Shown: positions 40,759 through 49,815, numbered from the stretch's first letter. The stretch is 64,000 nucleotides of DNA from CAYYFX01 sp046330135 (GCA_046330135.1 JAXLTI010000008.1:1-64000), one strand, 5' to 3'. Notes: generated by a model from the sequence alone, not told the origin. Numbers and translations are program-made.

Positions 40759-41715
40759 GTGCGGCTCGTCGCGTGCCCCCAGTGCCACGCGCAGTACGAC
40801 GTCGCGACCGTGAACGCGCCGGAGATCCTGTGCCGCTGCGGCGCTCAGGTCCCGACCGCGGCGCGGCCCGGCGTGGATCTGCCGGTGCAGCGTTGCTCCT
40901 CGTGCGGCGCGGTGGCCCGCGAGGGCGCGCGCAGCTGCGAGTACTGCGGCGCCGAGATCGCGTGGAGCGGCGGGCCGGGGGATCTCGTCTGTCCGGAGTG
41001 CTTCGCCCGCAACGCGGACGATGCGCGCTTCTGCGTGGCCTGCGGGGTGAAGTTCGCCCCGCAGCCGACTATGCAGACCTGCGAAACCGTCCAGTGCGTG
41101 CGCTGCGCCCTCCCGATGCCGGGCCGCAGCATCGGCGACGTGCTCGTGCACGAGTGCCCGCGCTGCAACTCGCTCTGGGTGCCCGGCGATCACCTCGACG
41201 CGCTCGTGCAGAAGGCCGCGGCGGGGCCGCGCGGAACTTCGCCCGAAGCGAAGCCCGGTGACGCGTCGAGCGGCACCGCTTCCGGAGCGCCGCCCGGCAC
41301 GGCGAATCCTGGCGCGGCGAAGCCCGGCGCGACGGCGCCGCGCGTCCGCGGCGGCAATCCGCTCGCGGAGTCCGTGGAGTACCGGCGCTGCCCTTCGTGC
41401 GGCCAGCTCATGAACCGCGCGAACTTCCGGCGCATCTCGGGCGTGGTGATCGACCGCTGCCCAGATCACGGCACGTGGCTGGACGCCGACGAGCTGGAGG
41501 AGATCGCGGGGTTCGTCGCTTCCGGCGGGCTCGAGCGCGCGGCGGAGCAGGAGGCGAGGGAAGCGGCGCACCTCGCCCGGAAGACGGCGTCCTCGGGCCA
41601 CGTCGAGACCGAGTTCCAGAGGATCCTGGCGGAAGAGCGAAAGCACGGCGACGCGTGGGAGCGACTGAGCCAAATCGTCGGGCGGCTGACGGCGCGCCCG
41701 GAACGTCCGTTCTGA
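40759..41715 (+). CDS. multi-zinc-ribbon protein with zf-TFIIB domain
   Basis: A 318-residue cytosolic protein. It contains a series of Cys-x2-Cys knuckles: CPQCHAQY, CRCGAQ, CSSCGA, CEYCGAE, CPECFARN, CVACGVKF and CVRCALPMPG, then CPRCNSLW. An Ala/Pro/Gly linker leads to a zf-TFIIB module (CPSCGQLMNRANFRRISGVVIDRCPDHG is its span, with ELEEI after). The tail is a charged helix. GTG 40759 is fixed by CGGAGG 5 nt upstream. It lies 30 nt before an SPFH gene. In Bacillus the SPFH protein YdjI works with a zinc-ribbon partner in membrane stress, a useful parallel. Confidence 0.85.
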   Translation: MRLVACPQCHAQYDVATVNAPEILCRCGAQVPTAARPGVDLPVQRCSSCGAVAREGARSCEYCGAEIAWSGGPGDLVCPECFARNADDARFCVACGVKFAPQPTMQTCETVQCVRCALPMPGRSIGDVLVHECPRCNSLWVPGDHLDALVQKAAAGPRGTSPEAKPGDASSGTASGAPPGTANPGAAKPGATAPRVRGGNPLAESVEYRRCPSCGQLMNRANFRRISGVVIDRCPDHGTWLDADELEEIAGFVASGGLERAAEQEAREAAHLARKTASSGHVETEFQRILAEERKHGDAWERLSQIVGRLTARPERPF

Positions 41716-41745
41716 GAAAGACCTGAGAGAGACCAGGAGGTCATC

Positions 41746-42858
41746 GTGGGAATCTTCGAGAAGCTGCGCTCCGAGCTCGTCGACGTCATCGAGTGGCTGG
41801 ACGACGACCGCCACACGCTCGTGTGGCGCTTCCCGCGCTACCACAGCCAGATCAAGAACGGCGCGAAGCTCGTGGTGCGACCGGCGCAGATGGCGATCTT
41901 CGTCCTCCAGGGCAAGGTGGCCGACATCTTCAGCCCCGGCACGTACACGCTCGAGACGGCGAACCTCCCGATCCTGAGCACGCTCGCCGCCTGGCCGTAC
42001 GGCTTCGACAGCCCGTTCAAGGCCGACGTGTACTTCGTCACGACGCGCCAGGTGACCGACCTCAAGTGGGGCACGCCGAACCCCGTGATCCTGCGCGACC
42101 CGGCGTTCGGCCCGATCCGCGTGCGCGCGTTCGGCACGTTCACGCTGAAGGCCACCGATCCGAAGGCGCTCCTCACCGAGCTCGTCGGCACCGACCAGCG
42201 AGTGGATGCGGACGAGATCGGCGAGCTGATGCGCTCCGCGATCTGCTCGTGCTTCGCGGACCTCGTGGCCACGTCGCAGATCAGCGTGGTGGATCTCTCG
42301 TCGAACTACGCGTCGCTCTCCGAGAGCCTGCGGGCGATGGTGGTCGAGCGGATCGGCGCGGAGTTCGGCGTCGACGTCCCGCAGTTCTACATCGTGAACA
42401 TCTCGCTGCCCGAGGAGGTCGAGCGGGCGCTCGATGCGCGCACCAGCCTCAACGTGATCGGCGACATGGTGCAGTTCCAGCAGTACCAGCTCGGGAAGTC
42501 CATCCCCGCGGCGGCCGCGAATCCGGCGGGCGGGCTCGCGGGCGCCGGCGTGGGACTCGGCATGGGCGTGGCCATCGCGAGCCGCTTCCAGCCGTCCGTG
42601 GTGGCCACGGCTCCTGCACCCGCCCCGGCTCCTGCCCCCGCGCCGGCGCCGGCAGCTCCCGTGAGCTGGTTCGTGGCGGAGGGCGGGCGACCCATCGGTC
42701 CTCTCACGCGCGATCAGCTGGCGGAGTCCGTCGCCACCGGGAGGGTGAGCCCGACCAGCTTGGTGTGGAGCGAAGGCATGTCGGCCTGGACCGCGGCGGG
42801 CAGCATTCCGGCCCTCGCGTCGATCTTCACGCCGTCGCCGCCACCGCTGCCGCGCTGA
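41746..42858 (+). CDS. SPFH-domain protein (YdjI/virion-core-like) with C-terminal GYF_2 domain
   Basis: A 370-residue protein. The first 270 residues match the YdjI-type SPFH group (MGIFEKLRSELVDVIEWLDD, TYTLETANLPILSTLAAWPYG, VDVPQFYIVNISLPEEVERA). A Gly/Ala segment and an (Ala-Pro)n linker near residue 290 join a GYF_2 domain (about 305-355: WFVAEGGRPIGPLTRDQLAE, SLVWSEGMSAWTAAG). GTG 41746 follows AGGAGG. It probably forms membrane-associated oligomers, with the GYF_2 domain binding a proline-rich partner. It forms an operon with the zinc-ribbon gene. Confidence 0.9.
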   Translation: MGIFEKLRSELVDVIEWLDDDRHTLVWRFPRYHSQIKNGAKLVVRPAQMAIFVLQGKVADIFSPGTYTLETANLPILSTLAAWPYGFDSPFKADVYFVTTRQVTDLKWGTPNPVILRDPAFGPIRVRAFGTFTLKATDPKALLTELVGTDQRVDADEIGELMRSAICSCFADLVATSQISVVDLSSNYASLSESLRAMVVERIGAEFGVDVPQFYIVNISLPEEVERALDARTSLNVIGDMVQFQQYQLGKSIPAAAANPAGGLAGAGVGLGMGVAIASRFQPSVVATAPAPAPAPAPAPAPAAPVSWFVAEGGRPIGPLTRDQLAESVATGRVSPTSLVWSEGMSAWTAAGSIPALASIFTPSPPPLPR

Positions 42859-42968
42859 CGGTCGGATTCCACCCCGTCGCCGACGCATCGCGGGGCGCGG
42901 CCTTCCCCTCCGCCTTCCGGACGCGGCGGGGCTCGACTCGGGCTGGTGGAGTGGGCGAGAATCTCGTC

Positions 42969-44033
42969 GTGCTCCGCCGGCCCGCTTCCTTCCTGGACCT
43001 CACCCTCGCTCTCGCCGCCGTGGCGGTCGGGCTGCTGCACGCCCGCCCCGCGCTCTCTTCGCCGGCCGTGCCCGCGAAGGACGTCGATCCGTACGCCAGG
43101 GTCCGCGGCGTCATGGTCTCCTGCCCGCGCGCCGGGCTCGAGTGGGGCTCGGACGACATGGTGCACACGCTCGGGATCCTGCACGACCTCGGCGTGAACT
43201 GGGTCTCGATCCACCCCTACGGCGGGCTCGCGGACGACGGCACCGTCGGCCACTCGCGCATCGACCGCCTCTATGACGACCCGTCCTGGCTCCAGCGCGC
43301 GATCCGCGAAGCGCACGCGAAGGGGCTGAAGATCGCGATCACGCCGCACCTCGCGTACTGGCGCACGCGCTTCTCCTATCGTTCCGAGATCTGCTTCGAC
43401 GACGACGCGTCCTGGCGCCGCTTCTTCGACACGTATCAGGAGTTCATCGTGAAGATCGCGGATCTGTCGAAGGACGCCGACGCGCTCGTCGTGGGCAGCG
43501 AGCTGGACGGCACCATCCAGCACGACGCCGAGTGGCGCCACGTGATCGCGGCGGTCCGCGGCACGTTCCATGGCCCCATCACCTACGCGTCGGGCTGGGA
43601 CGCGTACCAGCGCGTGAAGTTCTGGGACGCCCTCGACGTGGTCTGCGTGGACGGCTATTTCCCGCTCGTGGATCACGACGGCATGCCCACCGACGCCGAG
43701 CTGCAGCGCGGCTGGGCGAACGTGGCCGCCGAGCTGGACGCGTTCGGGAAGCGCACCGGCCGCCACGTGGTCCTGGGCGAGCTGGGCTACAACCGGTCCA
43801 TGCAGGCCGCCGTGCGCCCCTGGGACTACCGCGAGGACGACGATCCGCGCGCCGAGCAGCTCCAGACCCGCTGCCTCGACACGGCGCTTCACGCGATCGC
43901 GAAGAGCGACACGGTGGTGGGCGCCTTCCTCTGGAAGTGGCTGCCGGGCGAGGACCCGGACGACAACTTCCTCGCGTCCACGCCGGCGATGCAGAAGGTC
44001 ATCGCGAAGAACTGGGGAGCGCGCTCGCCCTGA
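42969..44033 (+). CDS. secreted GH113-like glycoside hydrolase
   Basis: A 354-residue exported TIM-barrel protein. A signal peptide (FLDLTLALAAVAVGLLHARPALS) precedes DPYARVRGVMVSC. GH113-type strands are visible: LHDLGVNWVSIHPYGG, AHAKGLKIAITPHL, ALVVGSELDGT (acid/base Glu), ITYASGWDAYQRVKFWDALDVV, and VVLGELGYNRS with the probable nucleophile Glu. GH113 includes beta-mannanases, but relatives are often unassigned. GTG 42969 begins the signal peptide; its ribosome site is weak and GTG 42951 is an alternative. Confidence 0.8.
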   Translation: MLRRPASFLDLTLALAAVAVGLLHARPALSSPAVPAKDVDPYARVRGVMVSCPRAGLEWGSDDMVHTLGILHDLGVNWVSIHPYGGLADDGTVGHSRIDRLYDDPSWLQRAIREAHAKGLKIAITPHLAYWRTRFSYRSEICFDDDASWRRFFDTYQEFIVKIADLSKDADALVVGSELDGTIQHDAEWRHVIAAVRGTFHGPITYASGWDAYQRVKFWDALDVVCVDGYFPLVDHDGMPTDAELQRGWANVAAELDAFGKRTGRHVVLGELGYNRSMQAAVRPWDYREDDDPRAEQLQTRCLDTALHAIAKSDTVVGAFLWKWLPGEDPDDNFLASTPAMQKVIAKNWGARSP

Positions 44034-44037
44034 GCAC

Positions 44038-46407
44038 TCAGCGCTCGCCGCGCGGCTTCAGCTCCCGATCGAAGAACTCCAGGATCCGCGCATGGAGCCG
44101 CCGCGCGACGACCGGGTCCGACGCCATGTGCGTCTGTCCGACCAGCGGCATGAACTCGACCGACTTGCCCGCGCGCGTGAGCGCATCCAGCAGCTTGAGG
44201 CTGTGGACGAAGTAGACGTTGTCATCGGTCGTGCCGTGGATCACGAGCAGCGAACGCGAGAGCCCGTCCACGTACGTGAGGACCGAGCTTCGCTCGTAGG
44301 CCGCCGCCGCGGACGGCGGCACGCCGAGGTAGCGTTCCGTGTAGTACGTGTCGTAGTCGAGCCAATCCGCCACGGGCGCGCAGGCCACGCCGCACTGGAA
44401 CACGGCAGGCCGCTGCATCACGGCCATCGCGGCGAAGTAGCCGCCGAAGGACCAACCCCAGATCCCCGCGTGCGTCAGGTCCAGCTCCGGGAAGCGCGCG
44501 CCGAGCGCTAGAAGCGCTTCGACCTGATCGGCGAGCGCGGGGCCGATCAGGTCGCCGCGGATCGCGCGCTCCCACTCGCGGCCGCGGCCGGGCGTGCCGC
44601 GTCCGTCGATCAGGACCACGACGTAGCCCTGGTCGGCGAGCCACTGATCCATCGCCAGGCGCCGGCGCGACGCCACGGCCACCTGGCCGTGCGGACCGCC
44701 GTACACGTCGACGATCACGGGGTATTTCCGGGAGGCGTCGAAGCCCTGCGGTCGCACGACCACGGTCCGATAGTCGCGTGCGCCGACCCGAACGATCTCC
44801 GCGCGCGGCACGAAGGACGGCGTCTCGGCGACCGACGTCAGCGCGCCAGCTGCAGAACCATCGCCGCGCCGCACCTCCAGGGAACGCGCGCCTTCCCACG
44901 GATCGGACGTGAACACGTACGTCGCGCTTCGCTCGGCGAAGGCGCCGCCGTAGATTCCGGGGGCTTGGCTCACTCGCTGCAGCGCGCCGCCGGCCGGATC
45001 CAGCGGCACGCGATAGAGGTGCGTCTCGGTGGGCTCCTCGCTCGCCGTGATCCAGGCCGCATCGCCCTTCGGATCCACGTGCAGCAACGCGCGAACCTCG
45101 AGGCTCGGCGGCGTCAGCGTGCGCGCGAGGGTGCCTGAGCGCGAGCGCCACTCCAGCTGCGGCACGCCCGCGCGCTCGGTGATCCACAGGAACGCGGAGC
45201 CGTCCGCGAGCCAGAGCGGCGCGCCGTCTTGGAGATTGAGCCACGTCGAGTCCTTCTCCACGAGCAGCGGGTGCGTGGCGCCGTCGGCGGTGTCGACTTC
45301 GAGCAGGACCTCCTCGGTCTGCTCGCGATTCTGCACGAGCAATGTCGGCGGCGCGTGCTCCGACCAGCCGACGAACGCCACGTAGGGATAGAGGACACGA
45401 TCCCACTTCACGTCGACGGCAGCGCCGGCGTGCGAACTCTTACCGGCACCTCCCGCCGGCGCACGTGCATCTGAGCGTTTGTCGGTTCGCCCCCCTGCGC
45501 CGGCCGCGCGCCGGGAGCCGCCGGCCGACGAGCCCCCGCCCGCCGCGCCCGCAGAGCCGGCGGCCGCCGCGCCGCCCTCCACCGCGACGAAGCTCAGCGT
45601 CACCTTCGCATTCTCGTGCCCGGGCCGCGGGTACGGCCACGACTGCGGAGCCTGCTCCGGGTGAAGGGGATCGGAGATGTACATGCGCTCCACACCCCGC
45701 GTGTCCGAGCGCTCCACGAGCAGCGTCTTGCTGTCCGGCGACCACCAGAAGCCGTGGAATCGATCCATCTCCTCCTGCGCCACGAACTCCGCCAGCCCGT
45801 AGGCGACGTCGTCGTTCTCGCGGTGCGTGAGGCGCCGCTCACGGCCGGACGCGATGTCCGTCACGTAGACGTCGCCGTCCCGTACGCACGCCACCTTCGC
45901 GCCGTCGGGCGAGAGCTGAGGATCCTCGGCGGCCGGCGCGTCGCTCTCGAGCTCGACGACCGCGCCGCTCGCGCGCTCCACGACGAAGAGCCGCCCGGAA
46001 AGCGGCACGAGGAGCCGTCGACCGTCCTTCGAGATCTGGAACGACGCGATGCCGCGCGCGGCCATGCGCAGGCGCTCGCGGTGCGCGCGCTCCTCCGGCG
46101 TGAGGCTCTCCGCGGCGCCGGCCAGCAACGTCTCCGCGGAGAGGAGCTTGGTCTCGGTCCCGCTCGCCACGTCGAAGGAGTAGAGATCCTGCACGAAGCT
46201 GCGCGGCCCGGAGCGGAGGAAGAGCACCGCGTCGCCGTCGGGCGCCACCGTCACGCTCGCAGGAAACCCGAGGCGAAAGCCCCACGTTTCCGAGTACTGC
46301 GCGAGAAACGAGGTGTCGGCGGGGGCTTCGGCAGCCGCCGCATCCGCGCTCGCGAGGGTCGTCAGGGCGGCCGCCGCGACGGGAAGCCACTGGGTACGGA
46401 GTCTCAT
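44038..46407 (-). CDS. DPP-IV-type serine peptidase (S9B), exported
   Basis: A 789-residue exported peptidase. A signal peptide (1-27) leads into a beta-propeller (about 45-540) holding the double-Glu motif AQEEMDR (Glu212/Glu213) that grips the peptide N-terminus. The alpha/beta hydrolase has Ser653 in GWSFGGY, Asp728/729 in HGTTDDN and His760 in GQTHM. It should remove X-Pro or X-Ala dipeptides. Residues 278-332 are an Ala/Gly/Ser-rich insert within the propeller, unusual for the family. GAGG precedes ATG 46407 and a TTGCCC/TACCGT promoter lies upstream. Confidence 0.94.
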   Translation of the reverse strand: MRLRTQWLPVAAAALTTLASADAAAAEAPADTSFLAQYSETWGFRLGFPASVTVAPDGDAVLFLRSGPRSFVQDLYSFDVASGTETKLLSAETLLAGAAESLTPEERAHRERLRMAARGIASFQISKDGRRLLVPLSGRLFVVERASGAVVELESDAPAAEDPQLSPDGAKVACVRDGDVYVTDIASGRERRLTHRENDDVAYGLAEFVAQEEMDRFHGFWWSPDSKTLLVERSDTRGVERMYISDPLHPEQAPQSWPYPRPGHENAKVTLSFVAVEGGAAAAGSAGAAGGGSSAGGSRRAAGAGGRTDKRSDARAPAGGAGKSSHAGAAVDVKWDRVLYPYVAFVGWSEHAPPTLLVQNREQTEEVLLEVDTADGATHPLLVEKDSTWLNLQDGAPLWLADGSAFLWITERAGVPQLEWRSRSGTLARTLTPPSLEVRALLHVDPKGDAAWITASEEPTETHLYRVPLDPAGGALQRVSQAPGIYGGAFAERSATYVFTSDPWEGARSLEVRRGDGSAAGALTSVAETPSFVPRAEIVRVGARDYRTVVVRPQGFDASRKYPVIVDVYGGPHGQVAVASRRRLAMDQWLADQGYVVVLIDGRGTPGRGREWERAIRGDLIGPALADQVEALLALGARFPELDLTHAGIWGWSFGGYFAAMAVMQRPAVFQCGVACAPVADWLDYDTYYTERYLGVPPSAAAAYERSSVLTYVDGLSRSLLVIHGTTDDNVYFVHSLKLLDALTRAGKSVEFMPLVGQTHMASDPVVARRLHARILEFFDRELKPRGER

Positions 46408-46448
46408 GAGGGCCTCGTCCGCGCGACCGGATCGCCGCGCGCGGGCCC

Positions 46449-46478
46449 ACGGTAGAGCCGACCGCGGTGCTCGGGCAA
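46449..46478 (-). promoter_or_regulatory. promoter of the DPP-IV-like peptidase
   Basis: On the minus strand, TTGCCC (46473-46478), an 18-nt spacer and TACCGT (46449-46454), about 42 nt before the ATG. Confidence 0.5.
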
Positions 46479-46493
46479 GGACCGTGCGGCAGC

Positions 46494-47222
46494 TCAGTTG
46501 CTGCGCGCGCCCTGATCGATCCAATCGGAAATGAGCTGGATCTCGGCGTCCGACATGTAGAAGGGGACCGTGGACTGCGGCATGCGCGACCCCACGGGCG
46601 TCGTGGGGAGAAGCACCTGGATGAGCCGGCTCGACGCGCTTCGCCGCGGGATGACGACGATGCCGGTGGCGGAGCCCTGCATGAGCCGGTCGTAGGGGAG
46701 GATCTCGAAGCCCCCGGTGCAGGCGGGCTCGCAGAACCCGTGGCAGCTCACGCAGTCGTGTCCCCCGTTGACCTGGAAATCGAAGAGGGGCGTGACGTCG
46801 CGCCCGAAGAGGACCTCCGGCACGGTGGAGAACTCCGCGCCCTGCGAGATGATCCCGCCGGCCTGCACGCGGATCGGCCCGCTCGCGGCGGCTGGGACGA
46901 GGGCCGTGATCTTGTCGTCCGCCCAGGACACGATCGTGGCCTCGACGTCGCCGCGGAGCGCCGTCCCGGTGAAGAGGACGTGCCCGGCAGTCGCGCCGAA
47001 GCGGACGCCGGCGACCTGCACGGTGTCGCCCGAGAACGTGCGCATGGGAAGGACGTCGGAGATCACCGGCGCGTCGCCGGTGGGGGGCGGCGGCCCGGTC
47101 TCGTTGGGCAGGTCCTTCCCGAGATCCGCGCACCCATGGAGGAACGCCGGCACCCCGAAGAGCGCCGCGCCGACTGCGACGATCAGACGCGCACGCACGG
47201 AGCGCGGGCAAGCGTTCGACAT
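46494..47222 (-). CDS. lipoprotein with TIG domain and single c-type heme motif
   Basis: A 242-residue exported protein. The signal ends in a lipobox-like FLHGC, so the protein is probably lipid-anchored. Residues about 50-130 form an IPT/TIG beta-sandwich (PVISDVLPMRTFSGDTVQVAGVRFG is its start). The C-terminal part has a CVSCH heme-binding motif after DVTPLFDFQVNGGHD and ends MSDAEIQLISDWIDQGARSN, typical of planctomycete-type cytochrome c modules. Extra Cys residues in CEPACTGG follow the heme site. A TATACT box is at 47261-47266. It probably transfers electrons at the envelope. Confidence 0.85.
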   Translation of the reverse strand: MSNACPRSVRARLIVAVGAALFGVPAFLHGCADLGKDLPNETGPPPPTGDAPVISDVLPMRTFSGDTVQVAGVRFGATAGHVLFTGTALRGDVEATIVSWADDKITALVPAAASGPIRVQAGGIISQGAEFSTVPEVLFGRDVTPLFDFQVNGGHDCVSCHGFCEPACTGGFEILPYDRLMQGSATGIVVIPRRSASSRLIQVLLPTTPVGSRMPQSTVPFYMSDAEIQLISDWIDQGARSN

Positions 47223-47260
47223 CGGAGTCACCTTGGGGGGAGTCGGCGGCGAGGAGGCGC

Positions 47261-47266
47261 AGTATA
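47261..47266 (-). promoter_or_regulatory. -10 box TATACT of the TIG/c-heme lipoprotein
   Basis: A near-consensus TATACT on the minus strand about 39 nt before ATG 47222. No clear -35 at 17-18 nt. Confidence 0.4.
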
Positions 47267-47291
47267 GCCCAGGAAGCGTCCGGCGGGACCA

Positions 47292-47415
47292 GCGGAAGCC
47301 GCTGCCGAGGCGAATCCACGAACAGCCCGGCGGAAGCCACGGCCGCAGCGAACTCATGTCCGGCTGGCGGAAGCCTGGCCGCCGGACCGGACTCGCGGCC
47401 ACCCTAGCGGAAGCC
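47292..47415. repeat. four spaced GCGGAAGCC repeats, period 37-40 bp
   Basis: GCGGAAGCC occurs at 47292, 47330, 47367 and 47407. In at least three copies it is followed by a similar GCCG...GCGAA tract. The array lies between the TIG lipoprotein gene and the copA stop, and its last copy includes the final copA codons. It may be an expanding minisatellite or a 3'-end RNA element. Confidence 0.5.
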
Positions 47416-49815
47416 TCGCAGCCGGAGCGAATTGGTGACTACCGAGACCGAGCTGAGCGCCATCGCCGCGCTGGCGAAGACCGGCGAGAGCAACCAGCCG
47501 GTCCACGGGTAGAACACGCCGGCGGCGAGCGGAATCCCCAGGGCGTTGTACCCGAACGCCCACGCGAGATTCTGCCGGATGATGCCGATCGCGCTCCGGG
47601 CGAGTCGAATCACGGCCGGCAGCGACGTCAACCGGCCGCCGATCAGCGCCACGTCCGCCGCCTCGAGCGCCACGTCCGTGCCCGAGCCCATCGCGATCGA
47701 GAGATCCGCAGCGGCGAGCGCGGCGGCGTCGTTCACGCCGTCGCCGGCCATCGCGACGACCGCGCCCTCCTCGCGCAGCCGCCGCACGCGCGCGATCTTC
47801 TCTTCCGGCGACGCCTCCGCGATCACCTCGTCGATGCCCACCTCGCGCGCCGCCGCTTCCGCGCTCGCCTTTCGATCGCCGCTCAGCAGCAAGACCCGGA
47901 GTCCCATCGCGCGAAGCGCCGACACCGCTTCGCGCGCGTCCTTGCGCAACGGATCCCGCACGGCGAGCGCCGCCAGCGCGCGCCCCTCCACCGCGACGCA
48001 GACCGGCGTGGCGCCGCGCTCCTCGATCGAGCGCACCGCCGCCGAAAGCCCCGCGAGCTCCGCGCCCTGCTCCACGAGGAACGCCGCCGTGCCGACACGC
48101 ACGCGCTTCCCGTCCGCGCGCCCGAGCACGCCGCCGCCCGGCTGCGCGAACACGGTCTCCGCCGTCACGTCACGCGCGCCCCGTGTCTCCGCGAAGCGCA
48201 CGATCGCCCCGGCCAGCGGATGCTCCGAGCGTCGCTCGAGGGCGGCCGCGAGCGCGAGGACTTCGCCCTCGGCGAGCCCCGCGTCCGGCGCGAACGTGGC
48301 CTCGACCACCTCCGGCCGTCCCTCGGTGAGCGTCCCCGTCTTGTCGAGCACGACGACGTTCACGCGATGCGCCGTCTCCAGCACCGCCGCGTTGCGCACG
48401 AGAATTCCGAGCGCGGCCGCGCGGCCCGTGGCCACCGCCACCGCCGCCGGCACCGCGAGGCCCATCGCGCACGGACACGCGATGATGAGGATCGTGACGA
48501 AGACGTGCAATCCGAACGCGACGCCGTGCCCCAGCGCGATCCACACGACGAGCGCCGCGAGCGCCGCGGCGAGCACCGCCGGCACGAACACCGCCGCCAC
48601 CTGATCCGCCAGGCGCTGTACCGCCGGCTTCGCGGCCATCGCCGCCTCGAGAAGGCGCACGATGCGCGCGAGCGTGGTGTGCTCGCCCACGGCGGTGGCG
48701 CGGTACGTGATGGCGCCGTTCCCGTTCACGGTGCCCGCGGCCACGAGGCCGCCCTGCGACTTCTCCACGGGAATCGCTTCCCCGGTGAGCATGGACTCGT
48801 CGATCGCGGTGCGACCGGTCTCGACCACGCCGTCCACGGCCACCTTCTCGCCGGGGCGGAGCACGACGCGATCGCCGAGAGCGACGACCTCGATCGGGAC
48901 GTCGACCTCACGGCCGTCCCGGAGCACGCGCGCCGTGCTCGGCGCCCGAGCCGCGAGCGCGCGCACCGCTTCGCCCGCGCGCCGCTTCGCCCGCTCCTCC
49001 AGCAAGCGCCCGAGGGTGACGAGCGAGACGACCCACGGGATCGCCTCGTACCAGACGTCGGCCGGAAGGCCCCATGCGCGCACGCGGTCCGGCGCGATCG
49101 TCACGATCGCCGAGGCCACGAAGGCCGTGCCGGTGCCGATGGCCACGAGCGAGTCCATGTCCAGGTATCCGTGACGCAGCCCGCGCCAGGTGCGATCGAA
49201 GAAGTGCCGGCCGGACCACAGGAGGATCGGGAGCGTGAGCGCGAAGAGGATCCAGCGGAGCAGCGAGGGCGACGCGCTCTCGAGGCCGGGCACGAGACGA
49301 GCGATCGCGTCCACGGGGCGCATGGCCGCGTGCATCAGATCGGGCACGCGCGAGGCCTCCGCGTGCATGAGCGGCGCGGAGAGGAGCATCGCCACCCAGG
49401 CTGCCGCGAACGTGTACGTGAAGCGCGCGCCGAGCTGCCCTTCGCTCGGCGTCCCGCGCACGTGGGCGGCGTGATGCTCCGGAAGAGCGCGCTCGCGGAC
49501 GTGCGCGTCGTAGCCGGCCGTGCGCACGGCCTCCACCAGCGTCTCCGCCGACGGGCCCGAGTCCACGTGCGCGATCTCGGCGCGCTGCGAGAGGAGGTCC
49601 ACGCTGGCGTGCGTCACGCCCGGGACGGCGGCGAGCGCCTTCTCCACGCGCGCTACGCAGCTGGCGCAGTGCATCCCGGTCACGTCGAGCTTCGTGAGCC
49701 CGGCCTTCGCGCGGTCCGCCTTCGTGCGCTCCGTCTTCGCGTGCTCCGTCTTCGTACGCTCCTCCTTCGTGTCCTTCGTATTATGGGCTCCATTCGATCC
49801 GCTCGGTTCCGACAA
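47404..49815 (-). CDS. copA: copper-transporting P1B-type ATPase
   Basis: An 803-residue Cu(I) exporter. A single heavy-metal domain has GMHCASC (Cys50, Cys53). Eight membrane helices follow, with CPC in IIACPCAMG near residue 446. The phosphorylation motif DKTGTLTEG is near 491, with SEHPLAGAI (HP motif) and GDGVNDAAAL. All catalytic parts are intact. No ATG precedes the metal domain. TTG 49815, behind GGGGGTG, is the best start, and it makes the first 42 residues a run of five-residue repeats (TKTEH-AKTER-TKADR). It is divergent from the metal import operon. Confidence 0.93.
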   Translation of the reverse strand: MSEPSGSNGAHNTKDTKEERTKTEHAKTERTKADRAKAGLTKLDVTGMHCASCVARVEKALAAVPGVTHASVDLLSQRAEIAHVDSGPSAETLVEAVRTAGYDAHVRERALPEHHAAHVRGTPSEGQLGARFTYTFAAAWVAMLLSAPLMHAEASRVPDLMHAAMRPVDAIARLVPGLESASPSLLRWILFALTLPILLWSGRHFFDRTWRGLRHGYLDMDSLVAIGTGTAFVASAIVTIAPDRVRAWGLPADVWYEAIPWVVSLVTLGRLLEERAKRRAGEAVRALAARAPSTARVLRDGREVDVPIEVVALGDRVVLRPGEKVAVDGVVETGRTAIDESMLTGEAIPVEKSQGGLVAAGTVNGNGAITYRATAVGEHTTLARIVRLLEAAMAAKPAVQRLADQVAAVFVPAVLAAALAALVVWIALGHGVAFGLHVFVTILIIACPCAMGLAVPAAVAVATGRAAALGILVRNAAVLETAHRVNVVVLDKTGTLTEGRPEVVEATFAPDAGLAEGEVLALAAALERRSEHPLAGAIVRFAETRGARDVTAETVFAQPGGGVLGRADGKRVRVGTAAFLVEQGAELAGLSAAVRSIEERGATPVCVAVEGRALAALAVRDPLRKDAREAVSALRAMGLRVLLLSGDRKASAEAAAREVGIDEVIAEASPEEKIARVRRLREEGAVVAMAGDGVNDAAALAAADLSIAMGSGTDVALEAADVALIGGRLTSLPAVIRLARSAIGIIRQNLAWAFGYNALGIPLAAGVFYPWTGWLLSPVFASAAMALSSVSVVTNSLRLRGFR
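49684..49780 (-). repeat. 15-bp coding tandem repeats at the copA N-terminus
   Basis: About five consecutive 15-bp units (ACGAAGACGGAGCAC and variants) encode a Lys/Thr/Glu/Arg-rich pentapeptide repeat just before the metal-binding domain. Confidence 0.7.
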
